A stretch of DNA of 64,000 nt from an uncultured bacterium (GCA_903888485.1 CAISTS010000042.1:1-64000), one strand, 5' to 3'. Positions 45,013-54,498 are shown, numbered from the stretch's first letter. Notes: a model not told the origin generated them from the letters alone. Numbers and translations are program-made.

Positions 45013-45744
45013 ATGGACCAGACACCCCTCAAACGTCCGCAATTCTTTTTCACCACGGCACCGCTGCCGTGTCCCTACCTGCCCGACCGCCTGGAACGCA
45101 AGCTGGTGACCGAGCTTTCCGGTCCCGGCGCTGAAAACCTGCACGAGGCGCTCGCCCGCTCGGGTTTCCGCCGCAGCCATTCCATCGCCTATGCACCCGC
45201 CTGTCCCGGCTGCAAAGCCTGCGTGCCCGTGCGCGTCGTCGCGCGCGACTTTTCACGCCGCCGTTCGATGGCCCGTCAATGGCGCCAGAACCAAGACTTG
45301 GTCGCGATCAAGGTGCCGGCGCGCGCCACCACCGAGCAATACGAACTCTTCGCACGCTATCAACAGTCCCGCCACGCCGGCAGCGACATGGCGCTGATGG
45401 GATTTTATGAATACAGCGCGATGGTCGAAGACAGTCCGATCGATACGTTCCTGGTCGAATACCGCGACCGCGCCGGCGTGCTCACCGCGGTGTGTCTGAC
45501 CGACCGCACCACCGATGGGCTGTCGGCAGTCTACAGTTTCTTCGAAGCCGGAGGCGCACGCGATGGCCTCGGCAACTACGTGGTGCTCTGGCTGATCGAA
45601 CAAGCCAAGCGCCTCAATCTGCCCTACGTGTATTTGGGCTACTGGATCGGCGACAGCGCCAAGATGGCGTACAAGGCGCGCTTTCAGCCGCTCGAAACGC
45701 TGGGGCCTAGTGGCTGGGCGCCCTTGGAACTGCCGGAGTCGTAG
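45013..45744 (+). CDS. bpt: Aspartate/glutamate leucyltransferase
   Basis: A 243-residue N-end-rule enzyme that adds leucine to proteins with N-terminal Asp or Glu, marking them for ClpS/ClpAP. Conserved features are CPYLPDRLERKLVTEL, RSGFRRSHSIAYAPACPGCKACVPVRV, SGFRRS, VYSFFEA and NLPYVYLGYWI. Its stop is 36 bases before the broken kinase gene. Confidence 0.94.
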   Translation: MDQTPLKRPQFFFTTAPLPCPYLPDRLERKLVTELSGPGAENLHEALARSGFRRSHSIAYAPACPGCKACVPVRVVARDFSRRRSMARQWRQNQDLVAIKVPARATTEQYELFARYQQSRHAGSDMALMGFYEYSAMVEDSPIDTFLVEYRDRAGVLTAVCLTDRTTDGLSAVYSFFEAGGARDGLGNYVVLWLIEQAKRLNLPYVYLGYWIGDSAKMAYKARFQPLETLGPSGWAPLELPES

Positions 45745-45780
45745 ACAGCGCGCAAGGGAACGGTTTCGGCAGCACGCGCG

Positions 45781-47101
45781 ATGAAAACAACCCGCCGCAT
45801 GGAGTCTATCGTTCGTTGGGGCATTATTGCCCTCGGCGTCCATTTGCTTGTCGCGACCGGCGCGATGTTTTGGCACGTCAATCGCGCGCGCGAGGCTGAT
45901 GCGTTGGTCGAGCATACGCAGCAAGTGCGTTACAGGCTGCTGGATGTCCTGTCCCTCGCCCTCGACGCCGAGTCCGCCGAGCGCGGCTATGCGCTTGTCC
46001 AGAGCGACGCCTATCTCACGGATCACTTCAGCGCCGTGACGCGATTGCGTACGGCCGTAGCCGGCGTCAAGGAACTCACCAGAGACAACCCGACCCAGCA
46101 CGAACGCGCGCTCGCGCTCGACAAGCTGATTTCCACCAAAATTGACCAGATGCGCGCCGTGATCGATTTCGTGCGCAAAATAGATCAATCGACCGCGCTC
46201 GAGAATTATAAGTCCGGCGCAACGCAGACGGTGGCTACCGAGATCCGATTAGCCATTCAGGCCCTGCTTGACGAAGAGGACCGGTTGTTCGGTCTGCACG
46301 CAGCCGACGTGGCGCGTGCGGAGCAAGTACGCATCATCACCTTCATGGTGCTTTTGGTTCTCTTTGCGATCGTCGGCGCGATCTACTTCACGGCCGCCCA
46401 ACCACAACATCGCCACCCGCAACGCTATGCTCGCCGAGCTCTCCGAGGCCAAACGCAGGACCGAGCGCGCCGACCGCTTCAAAGGCGACTTGCTCAACCA
46501 TCTGGGCGGCGCGCTGCCGCACCCGCTCACGAATATCACTTCACAAAGCGATCTCTTGCTTTACCGCGCGACCGACGCGCACTCCGACAAGGATCAGAAG
46601 ATGATCGGCGAGATTCGCAAGACCGCGCGCGAGCTGCTGGCCGTGGCCACCAACTTCTTGCATATCGGTCGCCTGCAAGCGCGCAAGCCGCTGAAGCTGG
46701 ACGATGACGACTGCGATCTCGATGACATCATTCAGCTGGCCATCAAGCCGTCTGAAGACAAAGCCGAAAAGGGCGGCGTCGCGCTGCGCAGTGCGAACGA
46801 ATTCGCGCGCGCGCTGCCGGGCGGCGACATCGTCATCGCGGTGCGCGACACCGGACGCGGTATTCCGGCCGATCGCATCAAACAAGTCTTGGTGCCCTTC
46901 ACCGAAATGGACAACATGTTCGAGCGCGAGGCGCAGGGCATTGGCCTCGGTTTGCCGCTCGCGCTCGGCCTCGCGCAGGCGCACGGCGGCGCACTGACGC
47001 TGGACAGTACGGGCGCGGACACGCTGGCTGAAGTCACCTTGCCTGGCTATCGCGTCATAAAAATCTTCAATGCCGCTGAGGGTATCCGCCGCGCCTCTTG
47101 A
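45781..47101 (+). pseudogene. Broken CHASE3-type sensor histidine kinase
   Basis: The N-terminal part (45781-46400) encodes a membrane anchor, a CHASE3-like helical sensor (VRYRLLDVLSLALDAESAERGYALVQSD) and a second membrane helix (FMVLLVLFAIVGAIYF). The kinase core continues in the +1 frame from about 46400. Removing one C from CCC at 46397-46399 would join ...YFTAA to NHNIATRNAMLAELSEAK. The core has further defects: in the H-box, LGGALPHPL stands where SHELRTPL is expected, so the phospho-accepting His is missing. The N-box region is absent (ARALPGG runs straight into DIVIAVRDTGRGIP). The G boxes remain. The gene therefore lacks a single frame and two essential kinase elements. It follows bpt by 36 bases. 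Confidence 0.8.
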
Positions 47102-47150
47102 AACTGTGCGCCCGCCCGCCTAGCTTGGGCCGAATGTCCGTGGGGAATTT

Positions 47151-47315
47151 ATGATCAAAGCCGCCAAAATTGCCGCTCTCGCCACGCTGTGTGGGGCGCT
47201 GCTGTCCGGGTGCACGGACCCGGCATCCATGCTCGCCGGCGGCGTCAAAGGCTACTGCACACACAATCCCGGCGGCGCTTGCTCGCGCCCGCAGCCAAGT
47301 CAGCCGCCGCGGTAG
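47151..47315 (+). CDS. Tiny predicted lipoprotein
   Basis: A 54-residue ORF: MIKAAKIAALATLCGALLSG then Cys, a perfect Sec/lipobox signal (LLSGC). The mature peptide is about 34 residues (TDPASMLAGGVKGYCTHNPG then a Pro/Gln tail) with two further cysteines. TGGGGAATTT precedes the ATG as a possible ribosome site. Just downstream is an AT-rich palindrome. Function unknown; the lipobox makes it credible despite its length. Confidence 0.65.
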   Translation: MIKAAKIAALATLCGALLSGCTDPASMLAGGVKGYCTHNPGGACSRPQPSQPPR

Positions 47316-47323
47316 CGCACGCA

Positions 47324-47367
47324 AAATAATTCGTACCTAAATAATTCGTACCGGGTACGAATTATTT
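47324..47367. repeat. Three-copy AT-rich repeat forming a near-perfect palindrome
   Basis: AAATAATTCGTACC occurs at 47324-47337 and again at 47339-47352; its exact inverted copy GGTACGAATTATTT is at 47354-47367, leaving a 1-base centre. Either direct copy could pair with the inverted one. It lies between the stops of two convergent genes (the lipoprotein and parC, stop at 47370), so a terminator role is plausible; the composition is very unlike its surroundings. Confidence 0.8.
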
Positions 47368-47369
47368 TA

Positions 47370-49664
47370 TTACCCCGAAAACGGGCGGTCTTCGCGGCTG
47401 AAGCCTTTGGGCGGCAAGCGCCCGGCTTGGGCGCGTTCGCCGACCCAGTCCTTGAGGTCGGTCTCGACGCGCTCGCGGTCGCCTGACTTCCAGGAAAGGC
47501 CTTCCTTCAGATTGAACACCTTTGCGTCGGCGGTGCCGCCGTCTTTGTAGCGCTGCAGAATCACACCGCGGCCGCGCGCCATCTCGGGCACTTCCGCCAG
47601 TTTGAAGATTAGGAGTTTGCGGTTGTCGCCGATAATGGCGACGGAATCGGCGGGCTTGCCGGCGAGGAGATCGGCGCCCGTACCGCTCGTGCCTGGGATC
47701 GGCGCGCAGACCCGGCCCTTCTCGCCTTCGGCGAGATTTAAACACAGCTTGCCGTTCTTTGTTTGGGCGAACACATCCTCGGCTTTGACGATGAATCCGC
47801 GCCCCGCGGTTGATACCACCAGGAACTTCTGCGCAGGCGCATAAACCCACATGCCGACGATGTCGGCGTCGTTGGGAAGATCGACCAAGAGTCGGATGGG
47901 CTCGCCGAAACCTCGGCCTTGCGGCAGGCGATCGGCGGCAATGGTGTAGAAACGCCCATCGGAGGCGAACATTAGCATTTTGTCGGTGGACTGCGCGCGC
48001 GTGGCCGCGAGGAAGGCATCGCCCTCCTTGAATTTGAGATCGGCATTGCCGGCGACAATGTCGTCCTTGTGGCCCTTCATGGCGCGGATCCAGCCCTTGG
48101 CGGACAGGATCACGGTGACGGGCTCCTTCTCGACCAACTGCTCAATCGGCACGATCACGGCGGTCGGCGCATCGCCGAGTTCCGTGCGGCGCTTGCCGAG
48201 CGGCGTTTTGGCGCCAAACTTGTCGCGCGCTTCCTTCACCTGGGCGGCGATGGCCTGCCACTGTCTGTCCTCGCTTTTGAGGAGCGAGCTGAGTTCCTGC
48301 TTCTCGTCCGAGAGTGTGTTGTGCTCGGTCTTGATCTCCATTTCCTCGAGCTTGCGCAACGAACGCAGGCGCATGTTGAGGATGCCTTCGGCCTGATTGT
48401 CGGTCAGGTTGAAGCGCTTCATCAATTTCGGTTTCGGCTCGTCCTCGGTGCGGATGATTTTGATGACCGCGTCGAGATTGAGATAAGCGATCAAGTAACC
48501 TTCGAGCATCTCGAGGCGCGCGGTGATCTGCGCCATGCGATGCTTTGAGCGGCGCACCAGCACGACTTGTCGATGATCGAGATAGGCCTGCAGCACCTCG
48601 CGCAGGTCCATCACGCGCGGGATGCCGTCAGCGCCCAGCACGTTCATATTGAGGCCGAAGCGGATCTCGAGGTCGGTCTGGCGGAACAGCTGTTCCATCA
48701 ACTGTGTGGAATCCACCGTGCGCGACTTGGGCTCGAGCACGACCCGCACCTCTTCCGTCGACTCGTCGCGAATGTCGGCGAGGAACGGCAGCTTCTTCTC
48801 GTCCATCAGGGCGGCGATGCGCTCGATGAGCTTGGCCTTCTGCACCTGATAGGGCACTTCGGTGATGACGATTTGATACTGGCCGCGGTCCAGCTTCTCT
48901 TCGCGCCACTTGGCGCGCAGGCGCAGGGATCCACGACCGGTCTTATAGGCCTCGACGATGGTCTCGCGGCTTTCCACCAGCACGCCGCCGGTCGGGAAAT
49001 CGGGCCCCGGGATCATATCGACGAGCGTGCCGATCTGCGCCTTGGGCGTCTTGATCAAGTGCAGCAGCGCATCGCAGAGCTCGCCTACGTTATGCGGCGG
49101 GATGTTGGTCGCCATGCCCACTGCAATACCGGACGAGCCGTTGGCGAGGAGGTTCGGCACGGCGGCCGGCATGACCACCGGCTCGCTCTCTTCACCATCG
49201 TAGGTCGGGCGCAGATCGACGGCGTCGTCATCAAGACCTTCCATCAAGGCCTGAGCAAAGGGCGTGAGCTTGGCTTCGGTGTAACGCATGGCGGCGGCGT
49301 TATCGCCGTCGATGTTGCCGAAGTTGCCCTGCCCTTCGACCAGCGGATACCGCACCGCGAATTCCTGGGCGAGACGCACCAGCGCGTCGTAAACCGACGT
49401 GTCGCCGTGCGGATGGTACTTACCGATCACGTCGCCGACGACGCGCGCGCACTTCTTGAAGCCGCCGGCCGGGTCCAGCTTGAGTTGGCGCATGGCGTAG
49501 AGCAGGCGCCGGTGAACCGGCTTCAGACCGTCGCGCACATCGGGAAGCGAGCGCGAGACGATGGTCGACAGCGCATAGGCGAGGTAGCGCTCGCCCAGGG
49601 CATCGGCCAAGGGGGTCTCACGGATGATATCGGCGCGTTTCGGTACGGCGGGAGGCTTGGCCAT
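47370..49664 (-). CDS. parC: DNA topoisomerase IV subunit A
   Basis: A 764-residue type II topoisomerase subunit that decatenates replicated chromosomes with ParE. The catalytic Tyr is Tyr128 ([10 protein letters not shown]). [17 protein letters not shown] and [19 protein letters not shown] are the usual DNA-gate motifs; the quinolone-determining positions read Thr89 and Asp93. The C-terminal part is a degenerate beta-propeller. Shorter than GyrA, as expected for ParC. parE is not in the window. Confidence 0.95.
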   Translation of the reverse strand: MAKPPAVPKRADIIRETPLADALGERYLAYALSTIVSRSLPDVRDGLKPVHRRLLYAMRQLKLDPAGGFKKCARVVGDVIGKYHPHGDTSVYDALVRLAQEFAVRYPLVEGQGNFGNIDGDNAAAMRYTEAKLTPFAQALMEGLDDDAVDLRPTYDGEESEPVVMPAAVPNLLANGSSGIAVGMATNIPPHNVGELCDALLHLIKTPKAQIGTLVDMIPGPDFPTGGVLVESRETIVEAYKTGRGSLRLRAKWREEKLDRGQYQIVITEVPYQVQKAKLIERIAALMDEKKLPFLADIRDESTEEVRVVLEPKSRTVDSTQLMEQLFRQTDLEIRFGLNMNVLGADGIPRVMDLREVLQAYLDHRQVVLVRRSKHRMAQITARLEMLEGYLIAYLNLDAVIKIIRTEDEPKPKLMKRFNLTDNQAEGILNMRLRSLRKLEEMEIKTEHNTLSDEKQELSSLLKSEDRQWQAIAAQVKEARDKFGAKTPLGKRRTELGDAPTAVIVPIEQLVEKEPVTVILSAKGWIRAMKGHKDDIVAGNADLKFKEGDAFLAATRAQSTDKMLMFASDGRFYTIAADRLPQGRGFGEPIRLLVDLPNDADIVGMWVYAPAQKFLVVSTAGRGFIVKAEDVFAQTKNGKLCLNLAEGEKGRVCAPIPGTSGTGADLLAGKPADSVAIIGDNRKLLIFKLAEVPEMARGRGVILQRYKDGGTADAKVFNLKEGLSWKSGDRERVETDLKDWVGERAQAGRLPPKGFSREDRPFSG

Positions 49665-49754
49665 AGGTACGATTCAGGGTGGTTCGGCGCGCAGCATAGC
49701 CATCCGCGCCCAAAAAGCCACAACCGATAGTAGGAAGGCCTAAGCGGATGTCAA

Positions 49755-50477
49755 TTAACGGAACCGGGCGGCGAAGCGCTGGCGCGAGGCCGGGATTTCC
49801 TGGCGGTGCGGGCGGAAGACATGGGTCTCAAAGAAATGCGCGGTGAGCGCCAGGCCCTGGGCGATCTCACCCGGGTCCTTCGCCTCAGCGGCTTCACTCA
49901 GTAAGAACGCCGGCAGAGTTAGGAGGCGCGGCACGTAGGGCTCACCGGCGGCGCGGCTGACGGCGCGGCCGGTGCGCGGCGAGACATAGGCGAGATCTTC
50001 CTTTGTGCCGGTCGCGGCGCAGACCGAAAGATCGAGCCCGTAGCCCATGTCGCGCAGTAGCGCGAGTTCCCAGAGCACGTAGTGCGCTTCCCACCCGGGC
50101 GCGCCCAGGTGTTCAAGCAGATGCAGTGTGTGGCGGAACACCGCAGCATGCGGCTCGCGCTCGGGCAGCGTCGCTTCAGTCATGGCGCAGAGTGCAGAGA
50201 GACCGGCGAGCACGTCGGCTGCCGTCATGGCTTCAGCGGCGAAGGGACGCAGTCCCTCCAGCGTGTAAGTGCCGAGCTGCTCGTCGAGCCGCGCCCGCCA
50301 CCAGGCCTTCACCAGATTGCCGGGCTGCAAGAGGCTGCGGCCGCGTTTGCCCGAACCACCCTTGACGATACCGGCGTGGCGGCCCTGGCTCTCGGTGAGT
50401 AATGTGATGATGGCGTCGTGTTCGCCGAAGGTCCGAGCGGCGAGGATGATGCCCTGATCTTCCCAGTTCACGGCCAT
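49755..50477 (-). CDS. recO: DNA repair protein RecO
   Basis: A 240-residue mediator that loads RecA on SSB-coated DNA in the RecFOR pathway. The OB-fold N-terminus contains WEDQGIILAARTFGEHDAIITLLTESQGRHAGIVKGG. A helical domain follows with one cysteine where family members often have a zinc site; four clear zinc ligands are not visible. It lies 90 bases from parC and belongs to the leftward era-rnc-lepB run. Confidence 0.93.
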   Translation of the reverse strand: MAVNWEDQGIILAARTFGEHDAIITLLTESQGRHAGIVKGGSGKRGRSLLQPGNLVKAWWRARLDEQLGTYTLEGLRPFAAEAMTAADVLAGLSALCAMTEATLPEREPHAAVFRHTLHLLEHLGAPGWEAHYVLWELALLRDMGYGLDLSVCAATGTKEDLAYVSPRTGRAVSRAAGEPYVPRLLTLPAFLLSEAAEAKDPGEIAQGLALTAHFFETHVFRPHRQEIPASRQRFAARFR

Positions 50478-50486
50478 GGCGGCCGC

Positions 50487-50657
50487 TTATTTGAACCTGA
50501 GGAAGACAACCGCAAGTCCGGTGATGGCGCCGGCGATGCCGACGAAGATCATCACTGCATCAAGCATGGTAGAGGGTTTGTTCTGGCTGCGACGCACGGC
50601 CAATACGCCGAGCGCAAGCACGCCGACAATAAACGCCGTTACGCCGAAAGCACCCAC
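50487..50657 (-). CDS. Small two-helix membrane protein between era and recO
   Basis: A 56-residue frame read leftward from a GTG at 50657: VGAFGVTAFIVGVLALGVLA, then RRSQNK, then MLDAVMIFVGIAGAITGLAV. Two hydrophobic helices separated by a basic loop and a Lys-terminated end give it the look of a real small membrane protein. It sits in the recO-era operon with GCGGGG upstream. No ATG is available for the full form. Function unknown; the call rests on the predicted helices and location. Confidence 0.5.
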   Translation of the reverse strand: MGAFGVTAFIVGVLALGVLAVRRSQNKPSTMLDAVMIFVGIAGAITGLAVVFLRFK

Positions 50658-50700
50658 GTTCGCCGCCCCGCTTTATTCGCCGGCCGTCATAAGAACGGAA

Positions 50701-51606
50701 TCACGCATTGAAGTCGAGCCCCCAGGCGGCGTACAGCGTGCGGTCCTCGGTCCAGCGTTCATTGACCTTAACGTGCAGGAACAGGTGCACGCGGCGCTCT
50801 AAAAGGGTTTCGAGTTCGAGGCGCGATGACGCGCCGATGCTCTTCAGGCGCTGGCCGCCGTTGCCAAGCACGATGGGCCGGTGGGTTTCGCGGCTGACGT
50901 AGATCACCTGCTCGATGCGCACGCTGCCGTCTTTCTTTTCTTCCCAACGCTCGGTCTCCACAGCGCAGGAATACGGCAGCTCTTGGCGCAGATTAAGGAA
51001 CAGCTTCTCGCGGGTGATCTCGGAGGCGAGCAAGCGCGCCGGCATGTCGGAGATATCGTCCTCGGGAAACAGCCACGGGCCCGGCGGCATCAGGGACGCA
51101 AGTTTGTCGCGCAATGGGTCGAGGCCATCTCCCGTAAGCGCGGAGATCATGAATATTTCCTCGAAGATGCCCGCGGCATTAAGGCGCACGGTCAAGTCGA
51201 GCAGCTTCTCTTTGGGGGTAATGTCCACCTTGTTAAGCGCGAGGAAAGCCTTGCGCTTGCTCAACTTGATATCCTCGATGATGCGGTCGGTATCGGGGTC
51301 GGGCTTTCCGGCCTTCGACGCATCGACCATCAGCAGAATGACCTCGGCGTCCGCCGCGCCCGACCAGGCGGCGGCCACCATGGCGCGCTCGAGGCGCTTC
51401 TTGGCTTGGAAGATGCCGGGCGTGTCGAGAAAGATCACCTGGGCATCGCCGAACATGGCAATGCCGCGCACGATGGTGCGCGTCGTCTGCACACGCGGCG
51501 AGACGATGCTGACCTTGGCGCCGACCAGCGCGTTCACCAGCGTCGACTTGCCGGCGTTGGGCGCGCCGATGACGGCTACAAAACCGCAGCGCGGCGTTTC
51601 AGTCAT
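50701..51606 (-). CDS. era: GTPase Era
   Basis: A 301-residue GTPase that helps 16S rRNA maturation and 30S assembly. G1 is GAPNAGKST, G3 DTPGIFQ and G4 NKVD; the C-terminal KH domain includes IVLGNGGQRLKSIG. The start is the ATG at 51606 (MTETPRCGFVAVIG). It overlaps the end of rnc by 8 bases. Confidence 0.97.
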   Translation of the reverse strand: MTETPRCGFVAVIGAPNAGKSTLVNALVGAKVSIVSPRVQTTRTIVRGIAMFGDAQVIFLDTPGIFQAKKRLERAMVAAAWSGAADAEVILLMVDASKAGKPDPDTDRIIEDIKLSKRKAFLALNKVDITPKEKLLDLTVRLNAAGIFEEIFMISALTGDGLDPLRDKLASLMPPGPWLFPEDDISDMPARLLASEITREKLFLNLRQELPYSCAVETERWEEKKDGSVRIEQVIYVSRETHRPIVLGNGGQRLKSIGASSRLELETLLERRVHLFLHVKVNERWTEDRTLYAAWGLDFNA

Positions 51607-52306
51607 GTTTGTCGTCCTGCAAAGCGGCGAGCAGGGCCACTGCCGCGGCTTGGGTGGCAAGGCGCTTGGTGCGCCCCTGCCCTTGTTTTTCGGGATAACC
51701 TTCGACCCCGACCGTCATGACAAAGGACGGCGCGTGCGCCGGGCCCGAAGAGTCGATGACTTTGTAAACCGGCAGCGGCAGCCCTCGCCCTTGGGCCCAC
51801 TCCTGCAGCGCGGTCTTGGCGTCCTTGGGCGGCACGATCTCGGCGTGCATCAGCGGGCGCCAGTGGGCGGAGATAAACTTTTCCGCCACCGACAAGCCGG
51901 CATCGCAAAACAAGGCGCCGATGATGGCCTCGCAAGCGTCGGCCAGCACCGCCGTATTGGCCGAGTCTGTCTTCTGGCCGGGCGCGACCTTGATGTGATT
52001 TTGCAAACCGATGGCCGTGGCGACCTTCGCGAGCATCGGAGCGCTCACCAGCATGGCGTAGCGGGTCGCGATCTCGCCTTCGGATTCATCGGGGAACGTG
52101 CGGAGCAATGTGTCCGCGATGACCAGGCCCAGCACGCGGTCGCCGAGGAATTCGAGGCGTTCGTTGCCCGCCGACGCTGCTACCGGCGCGGCAGTTTTAC
52201 GCCCGCCGCCAAGGAAGCCGCGGTGGGTCAGCGCGCGTTCCAGCAGCTCCACATCGCCAAACTTGTGATCGAGCACCCGCTCCAGGGGATGCGCTGGGCG
52301 CGCCAC
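51599..52306 (-). CDS. rnc: Ribonuclease III
   Basis: A 235-residue double-strand-specific endoribonuclease processing rRNA and mRNAs. The catalytic signature is NERLEFLGDRVLGL, with the acidic EAIIGALFCDAG later; a double-stranded-RNA-binding domain is at the C-terminus (PLPVYKVIDSSGPAHAPSFV, GRTKRLATQAAAVALLAAL). Directly follows lepB (1 base) and overlaps era. Confidence 0.97.
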   Translation of the reverse strand: MARPAHPLERVLDHKFGDVELLERALTHRGFLGGGRKTAAPVAASAGNERLEFLGDRVLGLVIADTLLRTFPDESEGEIATRYAMLVSAPMLAKVATAIGLQNHIKVAPGQKTDSANTAVLADACEAIIGALFCDAGLSVAEKFISAHWRPLMHAEIVPPKDAKTALQEWAQGRGLPLPVYKVIDSSGPAHAPSFVMTVGVEGYPEKQGQGRTKRLATQAAAVALLAALQDDKHD

Positions 52307-53065
52307 TCAGTCGATCCCGTTGAAGATACGGCTGAAGCGAATGGCGAAGGGCCACTTCCAGACTTCCCAGATCGAGGCGCTGCCGTCGGTGGAGAAGAAC
52401 AGGAACTCGGCGCGGCCGACGAGATTCTCCGCCGGCACGAAGCCGACGTCGGCGCGGCTGTCGACCGAGTTGTCGCGGTTGTCGCCCATCATGAAGTAGT
52501 GGCCGGGCGGCACGGTGAATTCGCGCGTGTTGTCGAGGCGGCGGTTGTCGCCCTCTTCCAGGATGTCGTGCTCCTTGCCCGGTAACGCTTCTTTGTAGAG
52601 CGTCGGGCGGCGCACGTTGCCGTCGGTGTCGCGGTAGACGTAGTCCTCGACGCGGGTGCGCTCGACCAGCTGGCCGTTGAGGAACATCCGGCCGTCTTGC
52701 ATCCGGATGGTGTCGCCCGGCAGACCGACCAGGCGCTTGATGTAGTCGGTCTTGTTGTCAGTCGGCAGCTTGAAGACGATGACATCGCCGCGTTCAGGTT
52801 CGGAGCCGAAGATGCGGCCCGAGAACGGAATAGCGCTGAAGGGCACCGAGTGCCGGCTATAGCCGTAGGAATACTTCGAGACGAAGAGGTAATCCCCGAC
52901 CAACAGCGTCGGGATCATGGAGCCCGAAGGGATGTTGAAGGGCTCGAACAGGAAGGTGCGGATGACCACGGCGATGATCAGCGTATAGACCACTGTCCAT
53001 ACGGTTTCGCCGACGCCTTCTTTTTTGGATGGGGATGAAATGAGCGTGGAACCGGGTTTTGTCAT
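52307..53065 (-). CDS. lepB: Signal peptidase I
   Basis: A 252-residue inner-membrane protease that removes signal peptides from exported proteins. It has one N-terminal membrane helix (VWTVVYTLIIAVVIRTFLF), the catalytic Ser49 in IPSGSMIPTL and Lys110 in DYIKRLVGLPGD. The GDNRDNSVDSR signature is also present. The start is the ATG at 53065 (MTKPGSTLIS). The 127 bases upstream up to the DUF3750 gene show no other gene. Confidence 0.97.
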   Translation of the reverse strand: MTKPGSTLISSPSKKEGVGETVWTVVYTLIIAVVIRTFLFEPFNIPSGSMIPTLLVGDYLFVSKYSYGYSRHSVPFSAIPFSGRIFGSEPERGDVIVFKLPTDNKTDYIKRLVGLPGDTIRMQDGRMFLNGQLVERTRVEDYVYRDTDGNVRRPTLYKEALPGKEHDILEEGDNRRLDNTREFTVPPGHYFMMGDNRDNSVDSRADVGFVPAENLVGRAEFLFFSTDGSASIWEVWKWPFAIRFSRIFNGID

Positions 53066-53192
53066 GGTCCAGAGGTGATCAAGGGGCGGCCCATAGGGGC
53101 TGTCCAAGGGCCGCAAGAAAGCCAGCGGAGGGAGGCAAAGTCAAGGGAATCAGCCACGCAAGGCTTTCCGTCAGAACGGCGTAAGTGGCGCT

Positions 53193-54011
53193 TTAATCCT
53201 GCCCGGGAGTCATGGCCGCCTGGGGCCCGGCGGCGGTCTTGTAAGCGCCGTTCGTCCAGTCGTCGCGTATGGGCAAACGGCCGACACCCGGCACAGTGAC
53301 GGCAAAGTCCAAGGGGTCGGCGCCGATGACGAGGCCCAGGACGTTCACTTCAAGCCCCTCGCCGCCCGCCAGCGTCACGCCTACGAGCCCGCCTAGGGAA
53401 ATCTGGAAACCCGTACCGCTCGGCGTCGCCGTGATGATCCTCCAGCCGGTGTAATCCTTGCCGATGGCGCGGCCCGGCATGACCAGGCCCATTTCAGGGA
53501 TCTGGCGCGCGAGGTGCGCGATGAAGGTGTTGCTGTTGGGTCCCGGCCAGACGCGGTAGGTGAAGGGGTGCGGATAGGATTCCACCGCCGCCGGCAGCTT
53601 GGCGATGATGGCCTCGGCTTCTGCTCCTCGCACGTCGCGCAGCAGCTTCGGCGGCGCGCCATACCACTGGCGGTCGGGGTTGGCGGTTTCGCTCTCGGCA
53701 ACCGTGGAGCGGTTGCGCCGCAGATTGAACCCGATGACTTCGTAACGTGTGTAGGTCGCCGCGCCCGGCTTCTTGACCGCGATCCAGGTGTGATCGCCGA
53801 ACTTGCCACGCCAGCGCACCGTCGGCGCGGCATAGGCCTGGAACACGGCAGGCTCATAGGTTGCAGGATCGGGCGCCCAGCCGACAGGGTTCTGGCTGGC
53901 GTAACGCCAGTCCTGCGCCTGCGCATCGAAGGCGATGAGAAGCAGCGGCCCCGCCGCCAAGAGGGCGATGAAGCACAATAAACTGGTGAAGAAGATCACT
54001 GTTTTCCGCAC
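53193..54011 (-). CDS. DUF3750 family secreted/membrane-anchored protein
   Basis: A 272-residue protein with an N-terminal hydrophobic segment (VIFFTSLLCFIALLAAGPLLLIAF) and the conserved DUF3750 motifs: HTWIAVKKPGAATYTRYEVIGF, DRQWYGAPPKLL, YPHPFTYRVWPGPNSNTFIAH, PGRAIGKDYTGW. Function unknown. It is placed between acpS and lepB, interrupting the usual direct order of that housekeeping run, yet it is on the same strand. Confidence 0.88.
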   Translation of the reverse strand: MRKTVIFFTSLLCFIALLAAGPLLLIAFDAQAQDWRYASQNPVGWAPDPATYEPAVFQAYAAPTVRWRGKFGDHTWIAVKKPGAATYTRYEVIGFNLRRNRSTVAESETANPDRQWYGAPPKLLRDVRGAEAEAIIAKLPAAVESYPHPFTYRVWPGPNSNTFIAHLARQIPEMGLVMPGRAIGKDYTGWRIITATPSGTGFQISLGGLVGVTLAGGEGLEVNVLGLVIGADPLDFAVTVPGVGRLPIRDDWTNGAYKTAAGPQAAMTPGQD

Positions 54012-54081
54012 GGGTCCTGACCGATCCCCAAGATACGAAGTGAGATAACGCGTCGTCCTGGCAGAACCAATTAAATCACAT

Positions 54082-54498
54082 TTAGCCGCCGGCGGGCACG
54101 GCGGTAATGATCACAAACGCTTCAGCCAGCGGATATTCGTCGGTCAGGGTCAGCTCGACCTGGGCGCGCATGCCGGCTGGGGTCATGGCTTTCAGCCGTT
54201 CGGCCGCGCCGCCGGTCATTACTACTGTTGGTTTTCCACTCGGCAGATTCACCACGCCAAGATCGCGCCAGTAGATGCCGTCGCGAAAACCGGTGCCCAG
54301 GGCCTTGGACGCCGCCTCTTTGGCAGCGTAACGCTTTGCAAGCGTGGCGGCGTAGCCGTCACCGGCCCCGCGCCGCCGTTCGGCCTTCGCCTGTTCGGCC
54401 TCCGTGTAGATCCGGTTGACGAAGCGCGCGCCGAAGCGCGCGATGGTCTTCTCGATACGCCGGATGTCGATGAGGTCGTTGCCAATACCGAGGATCAT
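54082..54498 (-). CDS. acpS: Holo-[acyl-carrier-protein] synthase
   Basis: A 138-residue phosphopantetheinyl transferase that activates ACP for fatty-acid synthesis. Motifs are [15 protein letters not shown] (metal-binding Asp), [11 protein letters not shown] and [16 protein letters not shown]. The start ATG overlaps the pdxJ stop (54495-54498); pdxJ-acpS is the standard arrangement. Confidence 0.96.
   Translation of the reverse strand: MILGIGNDLIDIRRIEKTIARFGARFVNRIYTEAEQAKAERRRGAGDGYAATLAKRYAAKEAASKALGTGFRDGIYWRDLGVVNLPSGKPTVVMTGGAAERLKAMTPAGMRAQVELTLTDEYPLAEAFVIITAVPAGG

Noticed and set aside
43847-45025. A 392-codon leftward ORF opposite motB
   Set aside because: motB on the other strand has clear motifs and a good ribosome site; this frame has none.
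48567-49730. A 387-codon rightward ORF opposite parC
   Set aside because: Shadow of parC.
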